Below are positions 47,785 through 55,140 of a stretch of 64,000 nt of DNA, one piece after another. The position numbers were made by a program, and so were the translations under genes. Origin of the DNA: Nostoc sphaeroides (GTDB taxonomy: Bacteria > Cyanobacteriota > Cyanobacteriia > Cyanobacteriales > Nostocaceae); NCBI RefSeq assembly GCF_003443655.1, contig NZ_CP031941.1, positions 3,656,501-3,720,500 on the forward strand, read 5' to 3'. The notes beneath the pieces are model-generated. The model made no database searches, was not told the origin of the DNA, and worked only from the letters and a program-made list of their open reading frames with translations. Within the stretch, counting starts at the first letter, position 1. Each line of letters starts with the position of its first letter.

Positions 47785-48181
47785 TTCGGGAACAATATCC
47801 CCAACAGCTAGTCCTAACTATGTTGGGCTGGTTCGGTTTTTAGTGCAGCCGTTTTTGGAATCTCCAGAGACTTTAAGCGTCGATTGTGAAATTTCTCAGG
47901 CCCTCAACCGGGCTTGGATTCGCATCGCCTTTGAAAGCACGGATAAAGGGAAAGTGTTTGGTCGAGGGGGACGCAATATTCAGGCGATTCGTACAGTAAT
48001 TGCCGCAGCAGCCGCCGCTACTGGGCAATCAGTATACTTGGATATCTACGGCAGCACTACGCCGGGCCGCGAGGGTATGTCTTTTGATGAAGAGACAGAA
48101 GAGCGATCGCCACCACCGACTAGGAAAGAACCCCGTGGAAATGATGGGCCTAAACCCATTGTTAAACCCCGCCTCCGCTAG
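47753..48181 (+). CDS. khpA: KH-domain RNA-binding protein (KhpA-like)
   Basis: From a GTG at 47753 the protein has 142 residues. A Pro/Gln/His-rich start ([12 protein letters not shown]) is followed by a KH domain from about residue 25: [20 protein letters not shown], then the RNA-binding loop [14 protein letters not shown] (GxxG). A charged tail ([20 protein letters not shown]) lengthens it well beyond the usual 75-80 residues of KhpA. The rpsP-KhpA (YlqC) order is conserved in many bacteria. Both possible starts (ATG 47735, GTG 47753) lie inside rpsP, giving an overlap of 32-50 bp. It is an RNA-binding protein, possibly a chaperone for small RNAs. Confidence 0.87.
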   Translation: MPQPQPQPHHNSGTISPTASPNYVGLVRFLVQPFLESPETLSVDCEISQALNRAWIRIAFESTDKGKVFGRGGRNIQAIRTVIAAAAAATGQSVYLDIYGSTTPGREGMSFDEETEERSPPPTRKEPRGNDGPKPIVKPRLR

Positions 48182-48200
48182 ATTGAAACTAGAGAGCAAG

Positions 48201-48236
48201 TCTGAGCGGTTGTAGTTACCTCCGCTCAGAATTTTT
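48201..48236 (+). terminator. Rho-independent terminator of the ffh-rpsP-khpA end
   Basis: TCTGAGCGG (48201-48209) pairs perfectly with CCGCTCAGA (48222-48230) across a 12-nt loop, followed by ATTTTTG. It lies 20 bp after the khpA stop. Confidence 0.85.
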
Positions 48237-48326
48237 GTAAAGATGGAAAGTAGCAAAAGGATTTTTGGATCTTTTTTTGAACTCTTCACCGATAGGGGCG
48301 TACATCTGTACATTGGTGTCAACTTA

Positions 48327-48456
48327 AGGGAACTCCAAAAAATAAATTATTCCACATTCAAGTCGTTGACTGTTGACTGTTGACTGAAAACTCGTGAACC
48401 GTCAACGGTTAACAGTGAACAATAGCAATGGAATATTTTTTTACTTGGAAGTCCCT
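48327..48456. mobile_element. Single-core copy of the 9261-type MITE
   Basis: 130 bp with ends AGGGAACTCCAAAAAA and GTTTACTTGGAAGTCCCT-like sequence (TTTACTTGGAAGTCCCT) and one core of GTTGACT heptamers plus the inverted GTCAACGGTTAAC segment. The flanks give no clear target duplication. Confidence 0.75.
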
Positions 48457-48514
48457 AACGTGAAAGCCAGCCTAGACAGAGCTTTGCTCGATTGCCTCGT
48501 TTGCCTCGTTTTTC

Positions 48515-48620
48515 CTCGTTCCCAGTCTCTGACTGGGAATGCCTACTAAGAGGCTCCGCCTCCCTTACTGGCGGCAGAGCCGCCAAGAGCAGCATTATCC
48601 AGCTTCTTGCTGGAAACGAG
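48515..48620. repeat. CTCGTT/AACGAG nested-palindrome repeat
   Basis: CTCGTT, palindrome CCCAGTCTCTGACTGGG, AATGC, then GAGGCTCCGCCTC and GGCGGCAGAGCCGCC hairpins, GCATT, palindrome TCCAGCTTCTTGCTGGA, AACGAG. Same linkers as 8086-8196 but all palindromic cores differ. With 48327-48456 it fills the gap before phoH; no gene is seen. Confidence 0.8.
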
Positions 48621-48793
48621 ATTTGAAAAGGGTTTTAGCTTAAGTTGACACCAATAACATCTGTATGCCCCGTACAGCTAATTCATTTATTGCAAAAGTT
48701 TTTCAAAATGTAAGTAAAACAAAGTTACTTTCGCCCTTGGCGAGAAAAAATTAACCTTTGTCAAACACAGATCCTCAGCAATTAAAAAATACT

Positions 48794-49747
48794 ATGGCAG
48801 ATGCCTTAACAATTCAGCTGCCCAATATTCCCAGTGCGATCGCTCTTGGGGGAGATGGAGAAGAAAATCTCAAAATCCTATCTCGGCAAACAGGAGCCAC
48901 TTTAGTGCTACGCGGACAGGAATTATTGATTTCTGGTAGCGAAAAGCAAATTGATCTGGCTTCTCGATTAGTGCGATCGCTTGAAGACCTCTGGATTAAA
49001 GGTAATACTATTTCCAGTGCCGATATTTTAACAGCTCGTCAAGCCATAGATAGCGATCGGCAAGGGGAACTACAAGATTTACAGCGAAATGTCCTCGCCA
49101 AAAGTCGCCGGGGTGAAGAAGTCCGTGCCAAAACCTTCCGTCAGCGTCAATATATCGACGCACTCCGTAGGCGTGATCTTACTTTTGGTATTGGGCCTGC
49201 TGGTACCGGCAAGACTTATCTTGCTGTTGTTGTCGCCGTGCAAGCACTTCTTGCTAACGAGTTTGAAAAGCTAATTTTAACTCGTCCTGCTGTCGAAGCT
49301 GGTGAAAAACTCGGCTTTTTGCCTGGAGACTTACAGCAGAAAGTTAATCCCTATCTTCGCCCACTTTACGATGCTATTTATGAATTTATCGATCCAGAAA
49401 AAGTACCTAGTTTAATGGAACGCGGTGTAATTGAAGTCGCACCACTCGCCTATATGCGGGGACGCACCCTCAATAACGCCTTTGTAATTGTGGATGAAGC
49501 TCAAAATACTACACCCGCTCAGATGAAAATGGTTTTGACTCGTTTGGGCTTCCGTTCGCGGATGGTGATTACAGGCGATATGACACAAACGGATTTACCA
49601 CTTCACCAACAATCGGGTTTAGGAGTAGCTTTACAAATTTTAAAACACGTTGAAGGCATTGCCTTTTGCGAATTTTCCCAAAAGGATGTCGTGCGCCATC
49701 CTCTAGTTCAGCGCATTGTCGCTGCTTATGAACAATACGAAAAATAG
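48794..49747 (+). CDS. PhoH-like ATPase
   Basis: From the ATG at 48794 the protein has 317 residues. An N-terminal KH-like region of about 80 residues is followed by the PhoH ATPase: GIGPAGTGKTYLA (Walker A), LTRPAVEAGEKLGFLPGDL, RTLNNAFVIVDEAQN (Walker B) and VITGDMTQTDLP. It is the YbeZ type, linked in other bacteria with YbeY and 16S rRNA maturation. The frame opens 12 codons earlier at a TTG (48758), and either start is possible; MADALTIQLPNIPSAIAL fits the relatives I recall. The HutX-like gene follows after 48 bp. Confidence 0.93.
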   Translation: MADALTIQLPNIPSAIALGGDGEENLKILSRQTGATLVLRGQELLISGSEKQIDLASRLVRSLEDLWIKGNTISSADILTARQAIDSDRQGELQDLQRNVLAKSRRGEEVRAKTFRQRQYIDALRRRDLTFGIGPAGTGKTYLAVVVAVQALLANEFEKLILTRPAVEAGEKLGFLPGDLQQKVNPYLRPLYDAIYEFIDPEKVPSLMERGVIEVAPLAYMRGRTLNNAFVIVDEAQNTTPAQMKMVLTRLGFRSRMVITGDMTQTDLPLHQQSGLGVALQILKHVEGIAFCEFSQKDVVRHPLVQRIVAAYEQYEK

Positions 49748-49795
49748 TCATTGGTCATTAGTCATTAGTAAAAAACTAAGAAAGGATAATAATTT

Positions 49796-50200
49796 ATGAG
49801 TACTACTTTGAAAGAATTTTTAGAAGCTTGTGAAAATCTTGGAACTTTGCGTTTAATTGTTACTAGCAGTGCTGCTGTATTAGAAGCACGAGGTAAAATA
49901 GAAAAGTTATTTTATGCAGAATTGCCTAAAGGTAAATATGCTAATATGCACACCGAAGGCTTTGAGTTTCACTTGAATATGGACAAAATCACTCAAGTAA
50001 AATTTGAAACTGGTGAAGCGAAGAGGGGTAATTTTACAACCTATGCTATTCGGTTTTTAGATGATAAACAAGAACCTGCCTTAAGCCTGTTTTTACAATG
50101 GGGTAAACCTGGCGAATATGAACCCGGTCAAGTAGAGGCTTGGCAAGCTTTAAAGGATCAGTATGGGGAAGTTTGGCAACCTTTACCAGCAGAAATTTAA
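49796..50200 (+). CDS. ChuX/HutX-like putative heme-utilisation protein
   Basis: The 134-residue protein matches the ChuX/HutX-like family. It starts TLKEFLEACENLGTLRLIVT, then SSAAVLEARGKIEKLFYAEL and ALSLFLQWGKPGEYEPGQVE. Members of the family bind heme-like ligands in the cytosol and dimerise; the cyanobacterial branch is uncharacterised and the ligand is inference. AAAGGATAATAATTT precedes the ATG. It follows phoH closely on the same strand, separated by a TCATTAG heptamer STRR, and is convergent with the shell protein gene 5 bp downstream. Confidence 0.7.
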   Translation: MSTTLKEFLEACENLGTLRLIVTSSAAVLEARGKIEKLFYAELPKGKYANMHTEGFEFHLNMDKITQVKFETGEAKRGNFTTYAIRFLDDKQEPALSLFLQWGKPGEYEPGQVEAWQALKDQYGEVWQPLPAEI

Positions 50201-50205
50201 TACAG

Positions 50206-50544
50206 CTAAACTGATAGGGGTGGAGGAAATCGGATATCTGCACTGAACTGCTCCATATTAATGCTGCGATGAATCGGTAAAACATATTCTAAATTTTCGT
50301 GGGGGTGGGGAATAATATGAGAAGAAAGCACCTCACCACCGTTAACTCGCAGCACCGCCTTTAGTCCTGCTGTCACCGCCACATTTACCTCGCCCACAAC
50401 CCCCCGAATTAACACGGTAATTCGTCCCAAATCAGTATTTTCATAACCAACAAGGGTTACACGGGCAGCTTTACACATAGCATCTCCAACTTCCACTGCT
50501 GTGGGAACACCATAAACTTCAATCATGCCTAGTGCCAATGTCAT
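50206..50544 (-). CDS. Carboxysome shell hexamer protein, CcmK-type BMC domain
   Basis: The 112-residue protein is a single BMC domain close to CcmK: LALGMIEVYGVPTAVEVGDAMCKAARVTLV, then VLIRGVVGEVNVAVTAGL, VNGGEVLSSHII and HENLEYVLPI. CcmK proteins form the hexameric facets of carboxysomes. The pore loop, KIGSGR in CcmK1/K2, reads NTDLGR here, so the central pore would lose a Lys-based charge pattern and gain an Asp. No other ccm gene is nearby, so this is a satellite shell gene; I think it could correspond to the CcmK5/CcmK6 group but am not sure. The C-terminus is about 10 residues longer than CcmK2. Confidence 0.92.
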   Translation of the reverse strand: MTLALGMIEVYGVPTAVEVGDAMCKAARVTLVGYENTDLGRITVLIRGVVGEVNVAVTAGLKAVLRVNGGEVLSSHIIPHPHENLEYVLPIHRSINMEQFSADIRFPPPLSV

Positions 50545-50640
50545 GCTGTCATCATAAATTTGGGATTGTAGGGTTAAGTATATTACTATAAAGTTTAAAT
50601 TTTTTACACAAACTTGCTTAATTTTTCATCGATAAATAAT

Positions 50641-50784
50641 AGACCTCTTGCACGAATACAAAACTAGCCCTCATCCCCCAACCCCTTCTCCCAATTATGG
50701 GAGAAGGGGAGCGAATTTCAAAGTCCCTCTCCCAATCTTGGGAGAGGGATTTAGGGTGAGGGTAAAGATTCATGCAAGAAGTCT
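50641..50784. mobile_element. 144-bp element with AGACYTCTTGCAYGAAT ends and two inner palindromes
   Basis: The ends AGACCTCTTGCACGAAT and ATTCATGCAAGAAGTCT are inverted repeats with two mismatches. Inside are CCCCTTCTCCC-AATTAT-GGGAGAAGGGG and CCCTCTCCC-AATCTT-GGGAGAGGG, the family also seen at 34741-34826 in the other orientation. Flanks AATAAT/AATAAA hint at a target duplication. A lone GCAAGAAGTCTTA end lies at 53938-53950. Confidence 0.75.
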
Positions 50785-50810
50785 AATAAACGTTAACTAC
50801 AAAACTGCTA

Positions 50811-51611
50811 ATGCTTACAATCAAGGCGATTTGGAGTTTTTGCTTGCTGCTTTTATTTCTTTTGTGGGGTGGCGATGCTTTTGCAGGAGAGTTGTCTGAA
50901 CGGTTAGCAAATTTTCCCCAATGGGAAAAATTGACTTCAGTGCAACCCGCTTCGGGTGATTTGGTTTACCCTGAATGGATGGCTGGTACTTGGCAAGTTA
51001 CAAGTACTTTGGTAGATTTAGCTGCACCTTTAGCACCAGAAATCGTAACGCCAGGATTTGAAGGTAATCGCCGACAATTAAATCAGCCTGTGAGTTTTGT
51101 AGTAAGATTTGTCAAAGAGCAACCATCTATTACTGGGTTAAAGATATTACCTAAGGTAGATTACAAATCCCCAATTTTAGTAGCGGATAGAGCGTTTAAT
51201 AGCTTGAATTTGGCAAGGGCTTATTTAGGGGATGAAGCAGTGTTATTAGTCAAAGTAGATCCAGATTCACCTAATCGTCAAATTACATTCTTGCGTAGCA
51301 GTCGGCAACTAGTTTCTATTGTGACTGCACGGGCTACAGAAACTACCCCTGATGGCAAGTTCATTACTACAGAAGTGTTTCAACAACTATTTAAAGGCGG
51401 TTCAGTCCCCTATTTAAACTCTGTAGAGTCTACCACCGCTTATCATAAACTTCCAACAGCTAATCCGGTAATTGAGGCAGATCAAGTTACTGCTGTCTAT
51501 CTTTCACCCCAAGATCCAGATTACTTTAAAGCTGGTTCTCGACCAGTTGCCCTCTATCGCTATCGCCTAGAATTTATCCCTGCACAAATGCCTACTACTC
51601 CAAAGGAGTGA
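50811..51611 (+). CDS. DUF6816-type secreted conserved protein
   Basis: The 266-residue protein has a signal peptide (IWSFCLLLLFLLWGGDAFAG) and a mature beta-rich domain beginning LSERLANFPQWEKLTSVQPA and PEWMAGTWQVTSTLVDLAAP. This matches a family conserved in cyanobacteria and chloroplasts that I associate with DUF6816, located in the periplasm or thylakoid lumen. The function is unknown; the GTW start resembles lipocalin-like barrels, which is inference. It is followed 88 bp later by an ABC transporter on the same strand. Confidence 0.75.
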   Translation: MLTIKAIWSFCLLLLFLLWGGDAFAGELSERLANFPQWEKLTSVQPASGDLVYPEWMAGTWQVTSTLVDLAAPLAPEIVTPGFEGNRRQLNQPVSFVVRFVKEQPSITGLKILPKVDYKSPILVADRAFNSLNLARAYLGDEAVLLVKVDPDSPNRQITFLRSSRQLVSIVTARATETTPDGKFITTEVFQQLFKGGSVPYLNSVESTTAYHKLPTANPVIEADQVTAVYLSPQDPDYFKAGSRPVALYRYRLEFIPAQMPTTPKE

Positions 51612-51699
51612 TTTAAATCTGTAGCCCTTGACTACCTTGTAATACAAATGTAATATATAAATTCCAAGTTTACGATCGCGCTCTTGGACGGTGTGCATC

Positions 51700-53520
51700 A
51701 TGGCCAAATTTCAAGATATTGTCAATTACTTTCGCTCTTACTGGAAGCCGAGTGTTTTCAGTATTACAGCATCTAGCATTTACGAAGTTATTGATTTAGT
51801 TGTCCCTTACGCGATCGGGCAGATTTTAAACGTTTTGTCTGATCAACCTTTGGATAAACCACTTCAAAGTGCGATCGCAAGTTTTTCGGACATTACCAAT
51901 TATCCAGTTAATAAAACTCTATCTTTGGGTGTATTACTGGGTTTAATTTTCGTTGTCACCGTAGTGAGGGCACCAACACAACCTTGGTTAACCAATTGGT
52001 TTCACTGGGATATAGCTTTCAGGTCGCGTCGAGAGAAAAACGAAACAGCGATCGCTAAAGTTCTGACTCTCCCACTAGAATTTTATGATGAAAATAACCC
52101 TGGACGCATTGCCGGAAGAGTAGCTAGAGGTATTTCTAACCATACTTTTAGTTACCCTGAAGTTGCCGGACAATTGATTCCTAAGCTGGCTCGTGTGCTG
52201 GGGATTTTTGTGTTTATTTTGTTCATTGAGTGGCGGATTGCAATATTATATCTAATTTCCTTTGTAATTATTCTCAGCTTCAGCTTGAAGAGTTTACAAC
52301 AGCTAATTAGGTACGAAAGCCGTCTAGATAAGTATGGAGAGGATACCGAAAGCCGCACTTCCGAATTAATCACCAATATCAAAACGGTGAAAGCATTTGC
52401 TACAGAAGCTAGGGAACTGAAGCGCCAAAAGCAACGTTTGGATCGTGAACTAATGGTGCTTGATTATCGCATCCACAAAGGTTATACAAAACTGGGTACT
52501 TGGCAAAGAACTGTAATTCAGTTTTGTGTATTTACAATTCTGGGTTTGACTTTAGCCGCAACAGTAAATGGGAGAATTTCTCTCGGTCATTTTGTCATGA
52601 CCTTAACTCTTTCTAGCATGGCTTATGCCGAATTAGAACCTATTAGTAATTTGGCAGAAGTTTTTGCCCGTCGTTATTCTCCCATGCTGCGGTTTCACGA
52701 ATTTCTGCAAGAGCCAACTGCATCTGATTCAGCTAGTCTTTTAGAAGAGAGCAACCAGACAGAATCACCTTATAAATTTACTGGAAAAGTTGAGTTGTCA
52801 CACGTCAGTTTTGGATATGATGCCAACCGTCAAGTTTTGCAAGATATTAACTTGTTAATTGAGCCATACCAAACAGTGGCATTAGTGGGGCGTTCCGGTT
52901 CTGGTAAGTCTACTTTAGTGAAATTGCTGTTGCGATATTTTGAACCTCAAGGAGGTCAAATTCTGATTGATGGTCAAGATATTCGCACTTTGGATGTGGG
53001 TAAATATAGACGGAGATTAGCGATCGTTCACCAAGAAGTAGACGTTTTCAACGGTACTATATTGGATAATCTCACCTACGGCAGACCAAATGCCACTTTG
53101 GAGCAGGTTCAAGAAGCCTGTAGAATTGCCAGAGTCGATGAAGTAGTGCAGCACTTACCCAAAGGTTATTACACCGTCGTGGGAGAACGAGGTGTGAGGC
53201 TGTCTGGAGGACAAAGACAACGGTTAGGAATTGCTAGGGCGTTGTTAGTGGAACCAGACGTACTGATTTTTGACGAAGCCACCTCTAGTTTAGATTATGA
53301 GTCTGAGCGTTCAATTCAGCTAGCGATGCGATCGATTCAGGGTACTTGCACCACTATCGTCATTGCCCACCGTTTAAGTACAGTACGGGAAGCCGATAAA
53401 ATTGTCGTTCTAGAGCAAGGAAAGATTGTAGAAGTGGGTAGCCACGATGAACTCTTGCGTCACGAGGGTATTTACCGCCGCTTGCACTCCCTGCAAGAAA
53501 CAGGAGAACTCCTGAGTTAG
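51700..53520 (+). CDS. ABC exporter, fused permease and ATPase
   Basis: From the ATG at 51700 the protein has 606 residues. The permease domain (about 1-325) has hydrophobic helices and the coupling region FYDENNPGRIAGRVARGI. The nucleotide-binding domain (about 355-600) has Walker A GRSGSGKST, Q-loop IVHQEVDVFNGTI, signature LSGGQRQRLGIARAL, Walker B VLIFDEATSSLD and the His switch IVIAHRLST. It is a half-size type IV exporter that would work as a homodimer. The substrate cannot be told from sequence; MsbA-like lipid or peptide export is typical. A GTG at 51691 is an alternative start. A good terminator follows. Confidence 0.93.
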   Translation: MAKFQDIVNYFRSYWKPSVFSITASSIYEVIDLVVPYAIGQILNVLSDQPLDKPLQSAIASFSDITNYPVNKTLSLGVLLGLIFVVTVVRAPTQPWLTNWFHWDIAFRSRREKNETAIAKVLTLPLEFYDENNPGRIAGRVARGISNHTFSYPEVAGQLIPKLARVLGIFVFILFIEWRIAILYLISFVIILSFSLKSLQQLIRYESRLDKYGEDTESRTSELITNIKTVKAFATEARELKRQKQRLDRELMVLDYRIHKGYTKLGTWQRTVIQFCVFTILGLTLAATVNGRISLGHFVMTLTLSSMAYAELEPISNLAEVFARRYSPMLRFHEFLQEPTASDSASLLEESNQTESPYKFTGKVELSHVSFGYDANRQVLQDINLLIEPYQTVALVGRSGSGKSTLVKLLLRYFEPQGGQILIDGQDIRTLDVGKYRRRLAIVHQEVDVFNGTILDNLTYGRPNATLEQVQEACRIARVDEVVQHLPKGYYTVVGERGVRLSGGQRQRLGIARALLVEPDVLIFDEATSSLDYESERSIQLAMRSIQGTCTTIVIAHRLSTVREADKIVVLEQGKIVEVGSHDELLRHEGIYRRLHSLQETGELLS

Positions 53521-53668
53521 AGGAGATAAGCTAAAACACATCTAATTTGCAGATGAAAATTTTCTCAATATCTTGTGGGGTGGGCATCTTGCCCGCCCTG
53601 ATGCGAGCAACTTGAATGCTGATTAGCTTACATATTTTGGATTTTGGGTTTTAAATTGACCCTTGATT

Positions 53669-53700
53669 AAATCGACCATTGACAAAGGTCGATTTTTTTT
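53669..53700 (+). terminator. Rho-independent terminator after the ABC exporter
   Basis: AAATCGACC (53669-53677) pairs with GGTCGATTT (53687-53695), loop of 9 nt, followed by a run of T to 53700. It separates the exporter from the VWA-tubulin cluster. Confidence 0.88.
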
Positions 53701-53978
53701 CAATTGTCCCCAACAGTATTTTGTACAAGACTGGAAATTCTGAACCACCTGTCATAATGTATACAATATGTGATAATAGATTTTAAGTAAAAGTCATTAT
53801 CTATTAAACTCTGTCCACCTAAGTAATGAAAGAAGCAAGGCTTGCAATTTTCCTATGCGTAAGTTTATCAATGGAGTCTTTGCCATTGCCATTTTTAGAT
53901 GGGATGAAAGCGCTAATTACATTCGCTAGGTATCTATGCAAGAAGTCTTATACATTATTTAATTAAACTATATTAATT
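53701..53978. other. Upstream region of the VWA-tubulin-motor cluster
   Basis: About 280 bp without a gene. TGTGATAATA (53769-53778) looks like an extended -10 box but has no clear -35, and would give a leader of about 200 nt. A lone GCAAGAAGTCTTA repeat end lies about 30 bp before the VWA start. No ribosome-binding site is obvious before the GTG at 53979. Confidence 0.45.
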
Positions 53979-55121
53979 GTGACTATAACTAAAATTACTC
54001 CTGGACAAACACTTACTTCCACACAAAAAGTTGGCTTAGATTTAGTTGCCGTTTTGGGTGGCGGACGAGATGTTGTCTTGGCGATTGATTTGACAGAAAG
54101 CGTGGGATTAAATGATGAAGGCCGTATCCGCTTACGTCAAATCATTCAAGACAGCCTGAAGCCGGGAGATACTGTATACATTATTCCTTTTGCTCAAGAT
54201 ATAGTTTTGAGTGAAGTTAAATCGGGTGTAAATCCCTTGGGAACACCCATCGAGTTTATTAGTAATAATCAAGAAAATATTGACAAACTTTTAGCAAAAA
54301 TACCTTCACCAGACCCAAAATACTACGGTACAGATATTCAGCAAGCTGAATTCACTATTTATCAAGGTTTGGCTCAAATTAATCAAAATCGGCTGCAAGA
54401 AAAGCAATATATAAAACCACAATCAGTAGTTTGGGTTACAGATGCGCCCCTATTTACCCAAGCCGGAATTCCTTCCCAAATTTGGATAGAAACGCCTGCT
54501 AATAGCCCTTTTCGGATATTGGAATCAAGAGAAAGTCAACAGCGACAAGCTTGGATTAAAGATTTGCCGATTCAGAAGCGATCGCTATCAATAAAAACCC
54601 AGAATAATCAACAATATAAACTCACTGTAATCGATATTGCTCCTACAGTCCAGGAATTTTGTACACCTGCACCAGGTAATCAAGAAACTTGTTTAGTCAC
54701 ACCTTATTTAATTAAAAAACTATCGATACCTGGATTAATTTCAATATTAATATTAATCGTTCTATTTCTCAGTGGACTGAAATTATATAGATTGCAAAAA
54801 AAATGGGAATTGATAGTTGATTTTGAAGCAACAGCAAAACCAGAAGACCAAAAATGCAGCTTGCCAAACAATAAACGCATTGCAATTGGTGAATATGACT
54901 CTACTTGTGTAGATTCTATTGACTGTCCAGGTGTAGAAGTTAGGGCATATTTAGAACGCAAAGGTGAGAAGCTTTATTTAGTACCAACTAATTTGACACC
55001 AATTTATTATAATGGTAAAGAAATTGCGTCACGTACTCTCATAGATAAATCTAGGTTTCGGCTAAATTGTCCAGATGTTCGCAACCGTGACTACGAGATC
55101 ATTATTAAGCTAAAAAAGTAG
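53979..55121 (+). CDS. Membrane VWA-domain protein, first gene of the tubulin cluster
   Basis: The 380-residue protein starts at a GTG. Residues about 30-185 form a VWA-like domain: the MIDAS reads DLTES (Asp37, Thr39, Ser41) in VVLAIDLTESVG, with GDTVYIIPFA, a GTD loop and VVWVTDAP. After a linker there is one transmembrane helix (LISILILIVLFLSGLKLY, about 254-271) followed by a basic patch. The C-terminal 110 residues are beta-rich, ending in YYNGKEIASRTLIDKSRFRL, which resembles an FHA-like fold but is not certain. No signal peptide is visible. It lies 19 bp before the tubulin-like gene and probably opens the operon. Confidence 0.8.
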   Translation: MTITKITPGQTLTSTQKVGLDLVAVLGGGRDVVLAIDLTESVGLNDEGRIRLRQIIQDSLKPGDTVYIIPFAQDIVLSEVKSGVNPLGTPIEFISNNQENIDKLLAKIPSPDPKYYGTDIQQAEFTIYQGLAQINQNRLQEKQYIKPQSVVWVTDAPLFTQAGIPSQIWIETPANSPFRILESRESQQRQAWIKDLPIQKRSLSIKTQNNQQYKLTVIDIAPTVQEFCTPAPGNQETCLVTPYLIKKLSIPGLISILILIVLFLSGLKLYRLQKKWELIVDFEATAKPEDQKCSLPNNKRIAIGEYDSTCVDSIDCPGVEVRAYLERKGEKLYLVPTNLTPIYYNGKEIASRTLIDKSRFRLNCPDVRNRDYEIIIKLKK

Positions 55122-55140
55122 TATCTCTAAAGTACCTATA

